Source of the DNA: Monilinia fructicola
Lineage: Eukaryota > Ascomycota > Leotiomycetes > Helotiales > Sclerotiniaceae
Assembly: GCA_008692225.1 (NCBI GenBank)
Contig: VICG01000007.1
Location: forward strand, 1,832,501 to 1,896,500
DNA length: 64,000 nt
Reading direction: 5' to 3'
Positions 11,345-21,748 of this stretch are shown here, piece by piece (within the stretch, counting starts at the first letter, position 1; each line of letters begins with the position of its first letter). The notes below the pieces were generated by a model. The model saw only the letters and a program-made list of their open reading frames with translations. It made no database searches and was not told the origin of the DNA. The position numbers and the translations under genes were made by a program.

Positions 11345-11981
11345 TGGATAAGTCAATGATGGATGTTGAATGTAAGGAAGGGGTGAATAGAAGATATGGA
11401 TACGGAGTATGTACTCGAGTAGTATGTATACATCCGTACAGTAAATTGAGGTGTTAATCACCAGTCGGGTATCATTGCTGCCCTTCATTTTGGCCATGAG
11501 AACTTGAAAGATATCCATCCAATCATACCGAGTACCCTTGAATAGCTGTGGAATGGAACAATGGTCGGGTGGGTATATCTTACTGCTTCCTCTGTGTAAC
11601 TTCAATATGAAAATTTTGCTCAAATATGGGAAAGTTGAGGTTGGAAAACTATTTCTGTTTTTGTTTTTTTGGTTCTTTGATCTGCACCAATAGTCTATCA
11701 ACAATAGTTGAGTTGCGTTTTTAATAATCGCCATTTTAACTCCCATATAAAATCCCTTAAGGTCGAGCATATCCTCCCTCATTCCCGTATGCACGAACCA
11801 TCATGTCCTTTCAATCCGTAACCCATTCCTTCGTTGAACTCATACCATATCATATTTCATCTCATCCCATTGTATCATTGAAGTCGTAAAACCCGAATCC
11901 ATCCTCATATCCCGTATTTATACCCATCATCTGCAAAATCATCCATCATCAGTATTGAGTCATAGAAATTCAGAACCCCTT
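11345..11981. other. Intergenic, downstream of the DUF1772-type gene
   Basis: No supported gene. The open frame crossing this stretch on the minus strand only stays open because of the minisatellite. Confidence 0.4.
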
Positions 11982-12624
11982 CTAATAATACTTGGAATAT
12001 CTAACCACAGTCCAAGTACCAATTGCCGCACTAGCAATCATCATAGCACTTCTTCCCAAATTCAACAATGCCCAACGATCAACCAATTCATGAGCAGTTC
12101 TAACATCCTCATCGTCATCATCAAGAACCTTTCTCCTGCTCGAAGAACTCTTCTTGTAACTTCTATCACTTCTTTCGCGATCCTTGGAAGATTTTTTTAT
12201 GTTTGCGACCAGATCCAGAAGAAACATCATCCCAATCGCCACCCGATTGATTGGCATAGACTCCTTGTGCTTCATCCACCTTGCCCAACAGCTTTGAATT
12301 TGTATACAACATGAACAAAAGGGTGTAAGGAATAATTCCCACAGCCAAGGCACCAGCCGCGCCAAACAACTTCAGCTTAAGTTTAGAAGTTTGCTTATAT
12401 GCGAGGAAGAAGTAGGATCCTGCTGGAATCAATGAAGCGACTGGGAAAAATGCTTTTCCTTGTTGGAAAAGGTTATTCCATTGCTTAAGTAAGAGATGTG
12501 GTGGGGATTCGAGAATTCTGGGAACGGTGATGAAGGAGATACTGAGATTCGCACCAGCAAGGGCAGATGAAGCAGTAATTGCGACAACTTCAGCAAAGCG
12601 AATAGGTAGCTGAACATCGGACAT
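11982..12624 (-). CDS. DUF1772-type (anthrone-oxygenase-like) membrane protein, frame broken at a T7/A7 run
   Basis: Starts at ATG 12624. Residues 1-145 show the DUF1772 layout: an N-terminal membrane helix with Ala/Ser-rich AEVVAITASSALAGANLSISFITVPRI (broken here as AEVVAITASSALAG then ANLSISF), the SFITVPRIL motif, a WNNLFQQGK loop, then helices around 65-80 and 90-108. In the frame as written the protein ends shortly after a charged linker (GRKHKK). Removing one base of the A7 run (12192-12198) continues it through a Ser/Asp-rich linker and WALLNLGR to a fourth membrane helix, ending at the TAG at 11982. The span is 643 bases, one over a multiple of three, so about 213 residues are expected. 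DUF1772 proteins include enzymes of anthraquinone-type polyketide pathways, but no polyketide genes are nearby, and many members have unknown roles. Confidence 0.85.
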
Positions 12625-13149
12625 TGTGGAAAAGGATGGATGTGAAGGGTGAAGCAGATGATGATTTGGATAGAAAAGGCATGATGAATAGAAAGCCTGG
12701 AGGTGGGAGATAGGTGGGAGATAGGTAGTAATCGAAAGAGGGGTAAATAACGAATAGACAAAATACGGCTGAGAGATGGATACCTAGGTATGTCCGGGTA
12801 GTATAGATTGGGTTGGACGAAAAGGCGAGAGGGAATATAAATGGTTATGTTTGATATGAATGAGACGGGATGACAAGAGATCAAATAGTTCGATGCGCTT
12901 CGATGCAAGATTTATTGATAAGAGTCAAATAGATGGATGTGACACTGTGACTGCATAACATATATCCATGGATGTATGATGTTATGATATAACTCACAGC
13001 CTTGGTAGACAAATTTGTTGGCGGTGAAGGAAGGAAAGAAGGATGGATGAATGGATCGGTGGAGTGGATGCGTATAATTATTAGACGTGTCTTACCTACG
13101 CTTGGACCATCAGACCAAGCAGTACGGAGTACATGTACTTAGGCGCGTT
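12625..13149. other. Promoter region of the DUF1772-type gene
   Basis: About 520 bases of ordinary composition, no gene seen, leading into an AT-rich block. Confidence 0.4.
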
Positions 13150-13815
13150 TTAAAAGAAGTATAAGTATAAAACTTATAACTATTTTATATAATCTTTATA
13201 TAATCTTATATAATTTTTTATATAATATATATATCATCTTATATAATTTAAATATATTATAAATTTAATATTTTAATATCTCTTTATAAAGTTCTTATAT
13301 TATAAAAATTAATATTAAAAAGAATATTAATATTATAAGATTAATAGTTTTAAAAATCTAAAAATTGATTAATATATTAATCTAAATTTTAGAACCTAAA
13401 ATGATAAAATATAATATAAGCTTTAAGGTTTTATTTAAATCTTTTATTATTATAAAATATTAATTAATATAAAAAGTAAAAATTAAAGATTATAATAAAA
13501 AACTATATTTATATAATTAAAATAAATAAATTTTCTTATATTTTAAACTTTGTTTCTATATATCTTATATATTAATAAAGATATTCAAAATTTAAAATAT
13601 AATATTAAAAGTTTAATATTTATTTTATTATTTAATATTAATAAAAATCTTTATTTTTTATTAATTCTTTAATATTTATTAATTTTTATAATTTAAAGTT
13701 TTTATAATAAATAGAAAGATACTAAACTTATAGTACTTATAAATTATATAAAATTATATTTTATATCTTATTAAATAATTAAAAGTTTTATATTTATATA
13801 TATCTCTTTTAAAAA
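13150..13815. repeat. Extremely AT-rich block (RIP-like relic)
   Basis: About 665 bases made almost wholly of A and T with short TA, TTA and ATAA runs. No ORF survives. Such blocks in Pezizomycotina are usually repeats mutated by RIP; the original element cannot be recognised. Confidence 0.7.
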
Positions 13816-15019
13816 CCCGCTCGAGTATTATATAAAGTATTGTAGTCGAATAATAATAATATCAATAAATAGACTATAATAGACTACATATAGCTTGAGA
13901 CTATTATATAAAGAGAACCTTGGAATTGGTTAATATGGAAGTATTATTATCAGTATTAGGTAAGCACAAGTATCTCGTTAATCTAAGTCGAGATACCAGA
14001 TGCGACTCGGGACACTACAGTATGATACTACGGACACTACGGACACTACGATACCATCTGGTCAAGCTTAACCTCCCCACCGCGTCTTCCGATCAGATAC
14101 TCCGCAGATAGATAGATATGACTCTATGATCCATCCATGGATGATAATGATGCTGTATGAATCCATATATGAAACTTTAAAAAAGAGACAGCTTCCTCAA
14201 AATTGGGTATCAATAAATCAGATCAGATCAAAGGTTAAAGTTTGACTAATTTGGCATTACTAGGTATCCTACATACAGTACAGTCAGTACGTGGTTTGAA
14301 GCCATCCACTCATCAAACATCCTTCCTACCTATCTCATCATGGGTATCTTGCTACTCTACCGACTCTACCTCCGCATCCATCTCCTCCGTATTTCGAGGC
14401 TTCTATTACCAATAAGCTCTAGGCGGCATATGGGATCGGAGTCAAGATCTGGATACAATACTGTGCATGTAAGTAGGTAGCTAGGTACCTTACATAGATA
14501 GCCCTTCTAAGGTTACTGTAAGTAGCGTTGGAGGGATGTACCTAGGTAGTTACCGATACTTATTATCATTATTATAACTAGATAAGCTCAGCATGATAAT
14601 GAATCCCTTTTAGCTTCTACTATCCCCTCAGATCTAAGATAATGAAAGCCTCCGGTATATGAATGATATCGAAAATGAGAAGAGAACGTGGTTCAGAGTT
14701 AGACTCCTTGGTCAATTGCATTACTATAGAACTTTGCACGTGGAGATAGATGGATGGTAGGTAGTCAGGTAGGTAGATGCATATTCGTACAAGTGTATAC
14801 ATACTTACCTCGTACCCAGATAATTATTGTATTGTATAGAGACGTAACAAGTCTGATCCGATATCCCCTTCACATAAATAAAAACGTGACCCATTAGCCA
14901 GTCAGACAGTCAGCCAGTCAGTCAGTCATAAGGCTGTTTGTAAGAAGATGAAACCTCAAACCTTAGAACTAGTAGTATAAGTGGATTAAACCTTACAATA
15001 ATGGGTGCCGCTTCTACGT
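13816..15019. other. Intergenic island between AT-rich blocks
   Basis: Normal composition, only ORFs of about 60 codons. Several GGTA/CCTA and CAGT-type short repeats (for example 14903-14930). No gene supported. Confidence 0.4.
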
Positions 15020-15300
15020 AAATATGATTTAGAAAAACATGAAATTTTAGTAATTTTTAATTTAAATAACTCTATTAATATCATCTAAACAAAATATTAT
15101 ATATTAAATAATATAATAGTACTTATAGATATCTTGAATATATAAATATATATTTATTTTTAATAATAAAAATAATAAATTAATATTAAAATAATTTATT
15201 ATTTTTTTGGTATTAATTCCGAATTATAGATTACATATCGATTGGTTATATTTTATAATATAATTTATTTAATTTCAAATCATGAGTATTCATTATCATT
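15020..15300. repeat. AT-rich block
   Basis: About 280 bases of nearly pure A/T without coding potential, similar to the block at 13150-13815. Confidence 0.6.
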
Positions 15301-15573
15301 AGAAATCATTATAAGATAAATTTAAAACGAATTTTGGAACATCCAATGTTGATAATGGAGTGTTTCAAGTGGAAAATTGAAAAGTGCTTACGCCGAAGCT
15401 GCAGCCCCTCCCTGTTGGTACATGAATTACATTTACCTACGGAGTACATCCCATCCACTATACAGTACAGTACAGAATCTCTTATGTTCTTCGAATCTTC
15501 AATCTTCAAACGGTGCATCTCACATATCTCTCATGCAGCAAGACTCCATACTGCATGTAGGTACAGGTATGTA

Positions 15574-15607
15574 GGTCGGATGGACGTCCATTTGAGCTCG
15601 TATGGAC
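15574..15607 (+). repeat. Left terminal inverted repeat
   Basis: Begins GGTCGGATGGACGTCCAT and continues with TGAGCTC. It matches the complement of 16819-16852 apart from a few positions. The palindrome GGACGTCC lies within it. Confidence 0.75.
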
Positions 15608-15734
15608 CTGTGGGGCGTCTCTTAAAAAAAAAAGGTCAACTGCAAAACGTTACACAAGTCCATCCGACGTTTAACCGAATGCATAAAAATTCATAAAATT
15701 TTGTATAAATTATAAATATTCTTAATCAGTTTCT

Positions 15735-16696
15735 AAACGTTTTCTAAATGTTTTCGAAATGTTTTCGAAATGTTTTTCGAAATGTTTTTAAAACGTTTTC
15801 AAAAACGTTTTTCAAAACGTTTTCAAAACGTTTTCCAAAACGTTTAGAATCTAATTAAGAATATTTATAATTTTTTTTTAATAATAATAATAATATATTT
15901 ATATTTAATATTTAAAAATTAATTATTTAATATTAAAGTATTAATTAAATAATAAATTTAAATATATATTAATTAATATAGTTTTATTAAAAGATAAACT
16001 ATATATTTATATATATATTATATATATTATTTAAATATAATTATAATATTTTAAATATTATATATATATATATTTAATTTAATCTAATTTAAAATAAAAT
16101 TAATATAAATTTATATAAGACAATTATATTATTTTTTTAATAAAAGCTTGAAATTAGATTTTAAACGTTTTCTAAACGTTTTCTAAACGTTTCGAAAACA
16201 TTTAGAAAACGTTTAGAAAACGTTTCGAAAACATTTAGAAAACGTTTAGAAAACGTTTTTAAAACGTTTAGAATCTAATTAAGAATATTTGTAATTTTTT
16301 TTAATAATAATAATAATAATATATTTATATTAATATTAAAAAATTAATTTTTTAATATTAAAATATTAATTAAATAATAAATTAATAATAATAAATATAA
16401 ATATATATACTTATTAATATAGTTTTATTAAAGATAAATTATATATATATATATATTATTTAAATATATTATATATTATTTAAATATAATTATAATATTT
16501 TAAGTATTATATATATATATATATATATATATTTAATCTAATTTAATTTAAAATAAAATTAATATAAATTTATATAAGATAATTATATTATTTTTTAATA
16601 AAAGCTTTAAATTAGATTTTAAACGTTTTGAAAACGTTTTCTAAACGTTTCGAAAACATTTTGAAAATGTTTCGAAAACGTTTCGAAAACATTTAG
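15735..16696. repeat. AACGTTTT palindrome arrays flanking two tandem AT-rich units
   Basis: Three arrays of the self-complementary core AAACGTTT, in variants joined by C, G, TC or CG, lie at about 15735-15848, 16163-16270 and 16621-16696. Between them are two similar AT-rich units (about 15849-16162 and 16271-16620), each starting AATCTAATTAAGAATATTT and ending with an A/T-rich AAAGCTT.AAATTAGATTTT. Spacing of equivalent points is about 424 and 460 bases. Confidence 0.75.
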
Positions 16697-16818
16697 AATT
16701 TAATCTTAAAAATTTATAATTTATTAATAATCAATTTTTGCATAATTTTTATGAATTTTTATGAATTTTATGCAAATTTATGACTTTTGACCCACTAGTC
16801 CATCCGACGTTTTTCCGA

Positions 16819-16852
16819 GTCCACGGGAGCTCAGATGGACGTCCATCCGACC
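16819..16852 (-). repeat. Right terminal inverted repeat
   Basis: Inverted partner of 15574-15607, ending ATGGACGTCCATCCGACC on the plus strand. Confidence 0.75.
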
Positions 16853-19089
16853 TGTCGACTCGTAGGTACTGTACTGTAGTCCCAACCTACTCGACGAGTG
16901 GGGAACGACAAGCAGTTAAGGTTAACCAACCCAACCAACCTTACAGTACAAGCACCCACAAAATAATAAGGCTGTCGAGAGGCGAGTGACAGGAACAAAC
17001 AAGCATCAGAACCAAGGAACCAAGGAACCGCCCAAGATTTTCGCTGTATTTGCATTGCTGGCAGGAAACCTCCGCCCTTGAATCATCGCTGACCGTCAAC
17101 TTCCTGCGTACCAGAGGCCGAAATCTCTGGAACGGTGATGATCCCCCTCCCACTTCCGAGTACGGACCGCGCAATTTCTTCTTGGTTTGTGGGGGGGAGG
17201 TGGAGGGGTGGGGTGGGGTTGCAAACTTGGGGAATACTGTACGGTACAGTAACATCGTCATTTTGTTGGCGTTTGAACTTTGGAGGGAGGTATGGAGGCA
17301 TGGAGGTATGATACCATGATGGAGGGTCTTCAATGCTGAGGGATTTTTCGGGAAGACGAGGCATTTATCGGTGAGGGTGAGTTACTGTATGACCGGCGCT
17401 TGGAGAGTTTCTTCGGATTTTGCGGTAAGCGCGGCTGAATGAATTATGTGAGGGGTGAACTGTGAAGATGATGAGGAAGGATAGATACATGGCTCCATTA
17501 CTGGCACAATGTTACATCCACAGTTGCGATCTTCTGAACCAGTTTCTTAACTTTGCTCCTTCGATGATGGTTTGGTTCCGCTCCGTCCCCATGGGTAGAG
17601 GAGATTGGCGTTGGATGGTCAATGGTTACTCACCGCAAGTCTGAACACTTTGAGTCTTCGTCTCGAGATCGCCTTACATATCGACGGAGACTTCATAAAT
17701 CTACAATAGGTCAAGTGATATTTGATGTTCCGCCTCAAAATTCCTGTCGTTATTTGATCTTGCATTGGGCACAAGTGGACAGATCAAAACTTTTGCCCGC
17801 CTCATACTGAATTACATATATGATATACGAAATATCTTAAGCTTCGCCTAAATGAAGCGAGGCAGTACAGTAGTACTCGAGTAATTAATCTTATTGTTTT
17901 ATATTCACCTCAAGGAAAATATGCACTCATTTTCGAGATGATACTTTTAAGTCTCATTTTGTATCAATATCTCACTTCTTTTCAACATCCCCTTCTCTCC
18001 ATATCCTATCTTATTGCAACCTTTCACACCTCCACTCACTGAGTACTTACAACCTCTTTCCTTCTCACATCCTCACTTCACTTCACTGTCACCCCACCAC
18101 TCATAACGTTATTCATCATCTCATCAACCAATCCTCACTTCAATTATTTATCACCACAAACCATTATCTCAACTATCCATACCCAAATAACTCCCCAAAT
18201 AACTTCCCAAACCTCCCACCATCAAAACCCCATAAAAAACATCATTCACTCTCTCACTCTCTCACTCTCCTCCCCCTTCCCCCTACCACCAACCCTCTAT
18301 CTACCATCCATCCCTCACACAAAAACTAGCACCATCCATCAACCATCTCTCCAACCACCTATTACCCACCCGCAAAACCCCTTTTCTCCCCACCCTCATT
18401 CCCTCTCTCCTCTTCCACCCCCCACCAATATTTACCATCCCTCCTCCCTTCCTTCCCTCCCAGCCATCTCTCACACCCTTCCAACCCCTAGCCCTAACCC
18501 TTACCACAAACCCCCCACCCCAAATTCCATCCGCTCCAAAGCTTTCTTTTCTATCGCCCGCCAAACCATCTAATCAATGGCTGCACTCCAAATAAATACA
18601 TCGTCTTCCATATTCCCATATTCCCATTTCCCTTCTTCTGATCAACCCCCCCAATGACAATGACAATGAAACTGTAACTGTAACTGTAATTCTCAATTCA
18701 AACATTCAAACTTACAAATCTATACCCATACCCATACAGTATCTTCTTCACCCATAAAAGTTTCTTGCGGACAATCTTTATATTCCAGACCATGAGAATC
18801 AATCAGTGATCACTGCTGAAACACACATCACACACATCACACACATCACACACATCACACACATCACACACACCACACACCAAACCAACCCCAAATTCCA
18901 CGCCGAAAAAAGTAGAGTAAACAAACTTTCCTCATTCACATCGTTTGCCCTCCCCTTTTAAATTCCCAAATTTAATCCCATCCACACCCCATTCCTCAAC
19001 CCCAACGCCAATCAACAAAAAGAGCCAAAGAATCCCATCCCACCCCGTCCCGTCTCATCCCCGCCATGAAAACCCTCTCACCCCCTCCC
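16853..19089. other. Intergenic region, including a G-poor stretch
   Basis: No gene recognised. From about 17930 to 19140 the plus strand is strikingly poor in G and consists mainly of C, T and A with CTCTCACT and CACACATCA runs. The stretch lies downstream of the minus-strand Cys-rich gene. On the plus strand it looks like a CT-rich promoter, but no plus-strand gene follows. Confidence 0.5.
18821..18880. repeat. CACACATCA microsatellite
   Basis: About six head-to-tail copies of a 10-base unit (ACACACATCA), ending in CA dinucleotides. Confidence 0.85.
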
Positions 19090-19932
19090 TCAAACCCTCG
19101 TCGTGAAATCCGTCTCGGTAGGAAGCAAGCCCCCATCCGCAGCCTTCTCACAGGTGCACGCATCTATATCCGTTAGTGATTTGCACGCTCTCAAATATGC
19201 AAATATGCATCCTCATCTCCCACGTCCCAACCCCCGGATCGAAAATCGCCACTAGATTCAGGGAAGAATAAATTACCCTCCCCTCCGTCGCCTCCCCCCT
19301 CCAAAAAGAAAAGAAAAGACAAAAAAAGAAAAGGAAAAAAACATACCAACAGGTCTCGCTCCACACCCACACAGCTCCCCACTCGGCACCCGATTTTCCT
19401 CGCTGGCGCGCGAACACGTGCAGGACCCGGCGGCGCGCGCACCTATGGTTTGGGGCGTTAGTATTTTATTTCATTCTGTTTCGTTCGTTTCGTCTTTCTC
19501 GCATGGAGATATAGATATATATAGAAGGGGATATATAATTGATCCCGCCGTATTCAGAAAGGGAAAAAAAGGGAAGCAGAAAAAGGGGGAGGAAGAAAAA
19601 AAAAACATACGACAGCTACACCTCGCGCCCTTCACCTCATTCTCACTCTCTGCCTTGCCGCAGGTACACTCGAGGGCTTTTTGCTGACCGCAGGAGCACT
19701 TGGCTTGGGATGCTGGTTGGCCGCGTTAGCTATAGGTCGGGGGTTTGGGGGCGGGGGTGGGGGTGAGAAAGGGAGAGGAGGGAGACAGAGAAACAGGCGA
19801 GCGAATAAAAAAAACCCCCATTGTAAGACGTCAGGTAGATGGAGGTACTGTACTCACCACAAACGCAACCCTTCGCCTCCTCATTCCCATTCCCGCTCTC
19901 AGCTTTCCTTCCGCAGCAGGTTGAGGGGCCAT
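19090..19932 (-). CDS. Metallothionein-like Cys-rich protein (start-proximal frame break)
   Basis: Four exons: 19932-19858, 19712-19611, 19442-19347 and 19163-19090. Introns of 145, 168 and 183 bases have GTGAGT or GTATGT donors and CTAAC branch sites 10-20 bases before the acceptors; phases agree throughout. The 115-residue product has about 16 Cys, nearly all in CxC or CC pairs: TCCGR, KGCVCA, KCSCG, ECTCG, RCSCR, SCTCS, LCGCG and ACTCE. The tail is GLLPTETDFTTRV. This matches a fungal family of small metallothionein-like proteins thought to bind Cu or Zn. The only ATG in good context (CAAAATGG, 19932) is out of frame with the rest by one base. The run is CCCC (19925-19928 on the complement) where five C would give MAPSTCCGR. 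No other in-frame ATG exists upstream. The sum of exon lengths (347) is one short of a multiple of three. Confidence 0.85.
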
Positions 19933-20439
19933 TTTGTATGATGAAAAGATTTTCGATTTCGGTTTTTGCGTTGGAAGGCGAGTGCGAGTGCAAGTGTACG
20001 TTCGAAGGGTGTAATACAAGAGAAGAAGGAGGAAATAGGTTCTGTGCGTTTCCGTTTGAAAAATCAAAGTAATTATATCTCTAATATCTCTAACAGTAAT
20101 ACCCAATGACTCTCTCCCATTATTCGAGAAAAAAAGCCCCTCCTTATATACCTCCCGCCAAAACTCAAAAAATGCCATGACGACGAAGATGCACGCTCGC
20201 GAGATGATCGCCCGCCGCTGGCTGACCTATGCTGACAATTGCGCGGACGCTGAGTGGACGATGGGACGGTCGAGCTTGCGAAAGCTTTGATAACTTTCTG
20301 AGCATTGATGGTGATGGTGAAATAGGTGGGTTGTGATTGGGTGGGTGCGGGGAGTGGGTGGATCTCGATGTGTCAGGGAAGGGCTGGACTTGTTAGACTT
20401 GACTTGACTTTTGGTTTGTATTGTTATTGCGTACGTATA
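19933..20439. other. Promoter region of the Cys-rich gene
   Basis: About 500 bases of normal composition upstream of the ATG at 19932. No metal-response element could be assigned with confidence. Confidence 0.35.
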
Positions 20440-21110
20440 TATGTATATATGTATAAAATAATTTATATTATTTATATAAATTTAAATATATATAAAATTT
20501 CCATTTTTTAAAAAGAAAACCTAAATTATATAATAAATTTTAAATTTAAGTATAAAATGTATTATTTAAAAATAAATTATAAATTTAAAAAAAGTTTATT
20601 CTTTAAAATAAATAAAATCTTTATTATATTTAATTAATAATCTTTATTCTTTAAGATAAATTTAATTTTTTAAAATGAATTTATATTATATTATATTAGT
20701 AGAAAACGTATATCGTAGTAAAAGCAAGTCTTTATTAAACTATTTAATATTGTTTATTTATAATTAAAGTTGTTTTATTCGCTTTTATTAATAATATTAG
20801 CAACGTTAACAACGTTGTTCTTGTCGATACGCTAAAGGTACCGGCTTTATTATCGACTTCTTTCGTATCGGTCGTGTCGACCGTCACATATATAATTAGT
20901 TAAAAAAAATTATATTATCTATTATTATATTAATAATATTTTACTTTAGAAGATAATATTTATTTCCCAAGATAAATTTATTTTAAATTATATAATTAGT
21001 TATCAAATTATATATTATCTAATACTATATTATCTAATACTATATTAATAATATTTTATTTATTAATATATTAACATATCACTTATATGCTTATCATTAC
21101 GGGATTTCGG
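20440..21110. repeat. AT-rich block with a small GC-containing island
   Basis: Nearly pure A/T except about 20700-20890, which keeps CG-containing sequence (AACGTTAACAACGTTGTTC and GTATCGGTCGTGTCGACCG). Probably a RIP-degraded transposon; no ORF remains. Confidence 0.6.
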
Positions 21111-21297
21111 CCTTTCAAGGCTTCAGACTTACCTTGAGGATAAAGCTTTAGAAGGCCAGATATTATATACATAGGGTGAGGTAATTCATTTATAATCATT
21201 TATTTACGCGAGTATTTTCGACATATATTAAAACGTAAGATCTTGCACGATACAGGGAGCTCGGTTAGGTGATACAGAGAGAAGGTAGAGATCAATA

Positions 21298-21342
21298 ATA
21301 CCTACCTACCTACCTGCCTACCTGCCTACCTGCCTGCCTACT
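21298..21342. repeat. CCTA/CCTG tetranucleotide repeat
   Basis: About ten copies of CCTA or CCTG in tandem. The next 400 bases to 21748 hold no gene and are the downstream flank of the GT15 gene. Confidence 0.85.
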
Positions 21343-21748
21343 TGATTTCATTTCCACACTCAAGTATTTCAATGACAAGGAGGGAAAAAGCCAGGGAGTC
21401 ACGATGATGAATTTCAGCAGGAGGGAGATTGGGATTTGTGCAGGATGGAGGTCTGGGGGTTGATGGGTTCGAGGTAGACACTTGAGTAGTATAAACGAGA
21501 TACCTACTAGGTAGTAAGTGTTATACACCCGCCTGATCGAGTACTCGAGGATATAATTACAATATCTATCTGCGTGTCACTGCAATGGAATCCATCATCT
21601 AGGTCACGATTAGAAGATGGATAATGAATCAATCATTTCAAGATTCCTCTCTCTTTCCCCTTGACACATTCAGCTCACCACCTAAACATAGGTACCCACC
21701 TAGCCTCCAGTGGATTTGAACGTTCCTATTAACGTAAACCTCATAGTC

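Larger units (their letters stand above)
15574..16852. mobile_element. Non-coding element of 1.28 kb with terminal inverted repeats
   Basis: The left end (15574-15607, starting GGTCGGATGGACGTCCAT) and right end (16819-16852) are inverted copies with a few mismatches. Just inside both ends are related patches (GCATAAAAATTCATAAA type) and a GTCCATCCGACGTTT motif at 15658 and 16798 in the same orientation. The interior is AT-rich and holds two tandem copies of a 420-460-base unit separated by arrays of AACGTTTT palindromes. There is no transposase ORF, so this resembles a MITE or other non-autonomous DNA transposon. No clear target-site duplication is visible: flanks are GTATGTA on the left and TGTCGAC on the right. 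Confidence 0.65.

Noticed and set aside
11138..11794. 218-codon minus-strand frame with an 8-residue repeat
   Set aside because: Stays open only because the 8-base minisatellite has no stop in any minus-strand frame.
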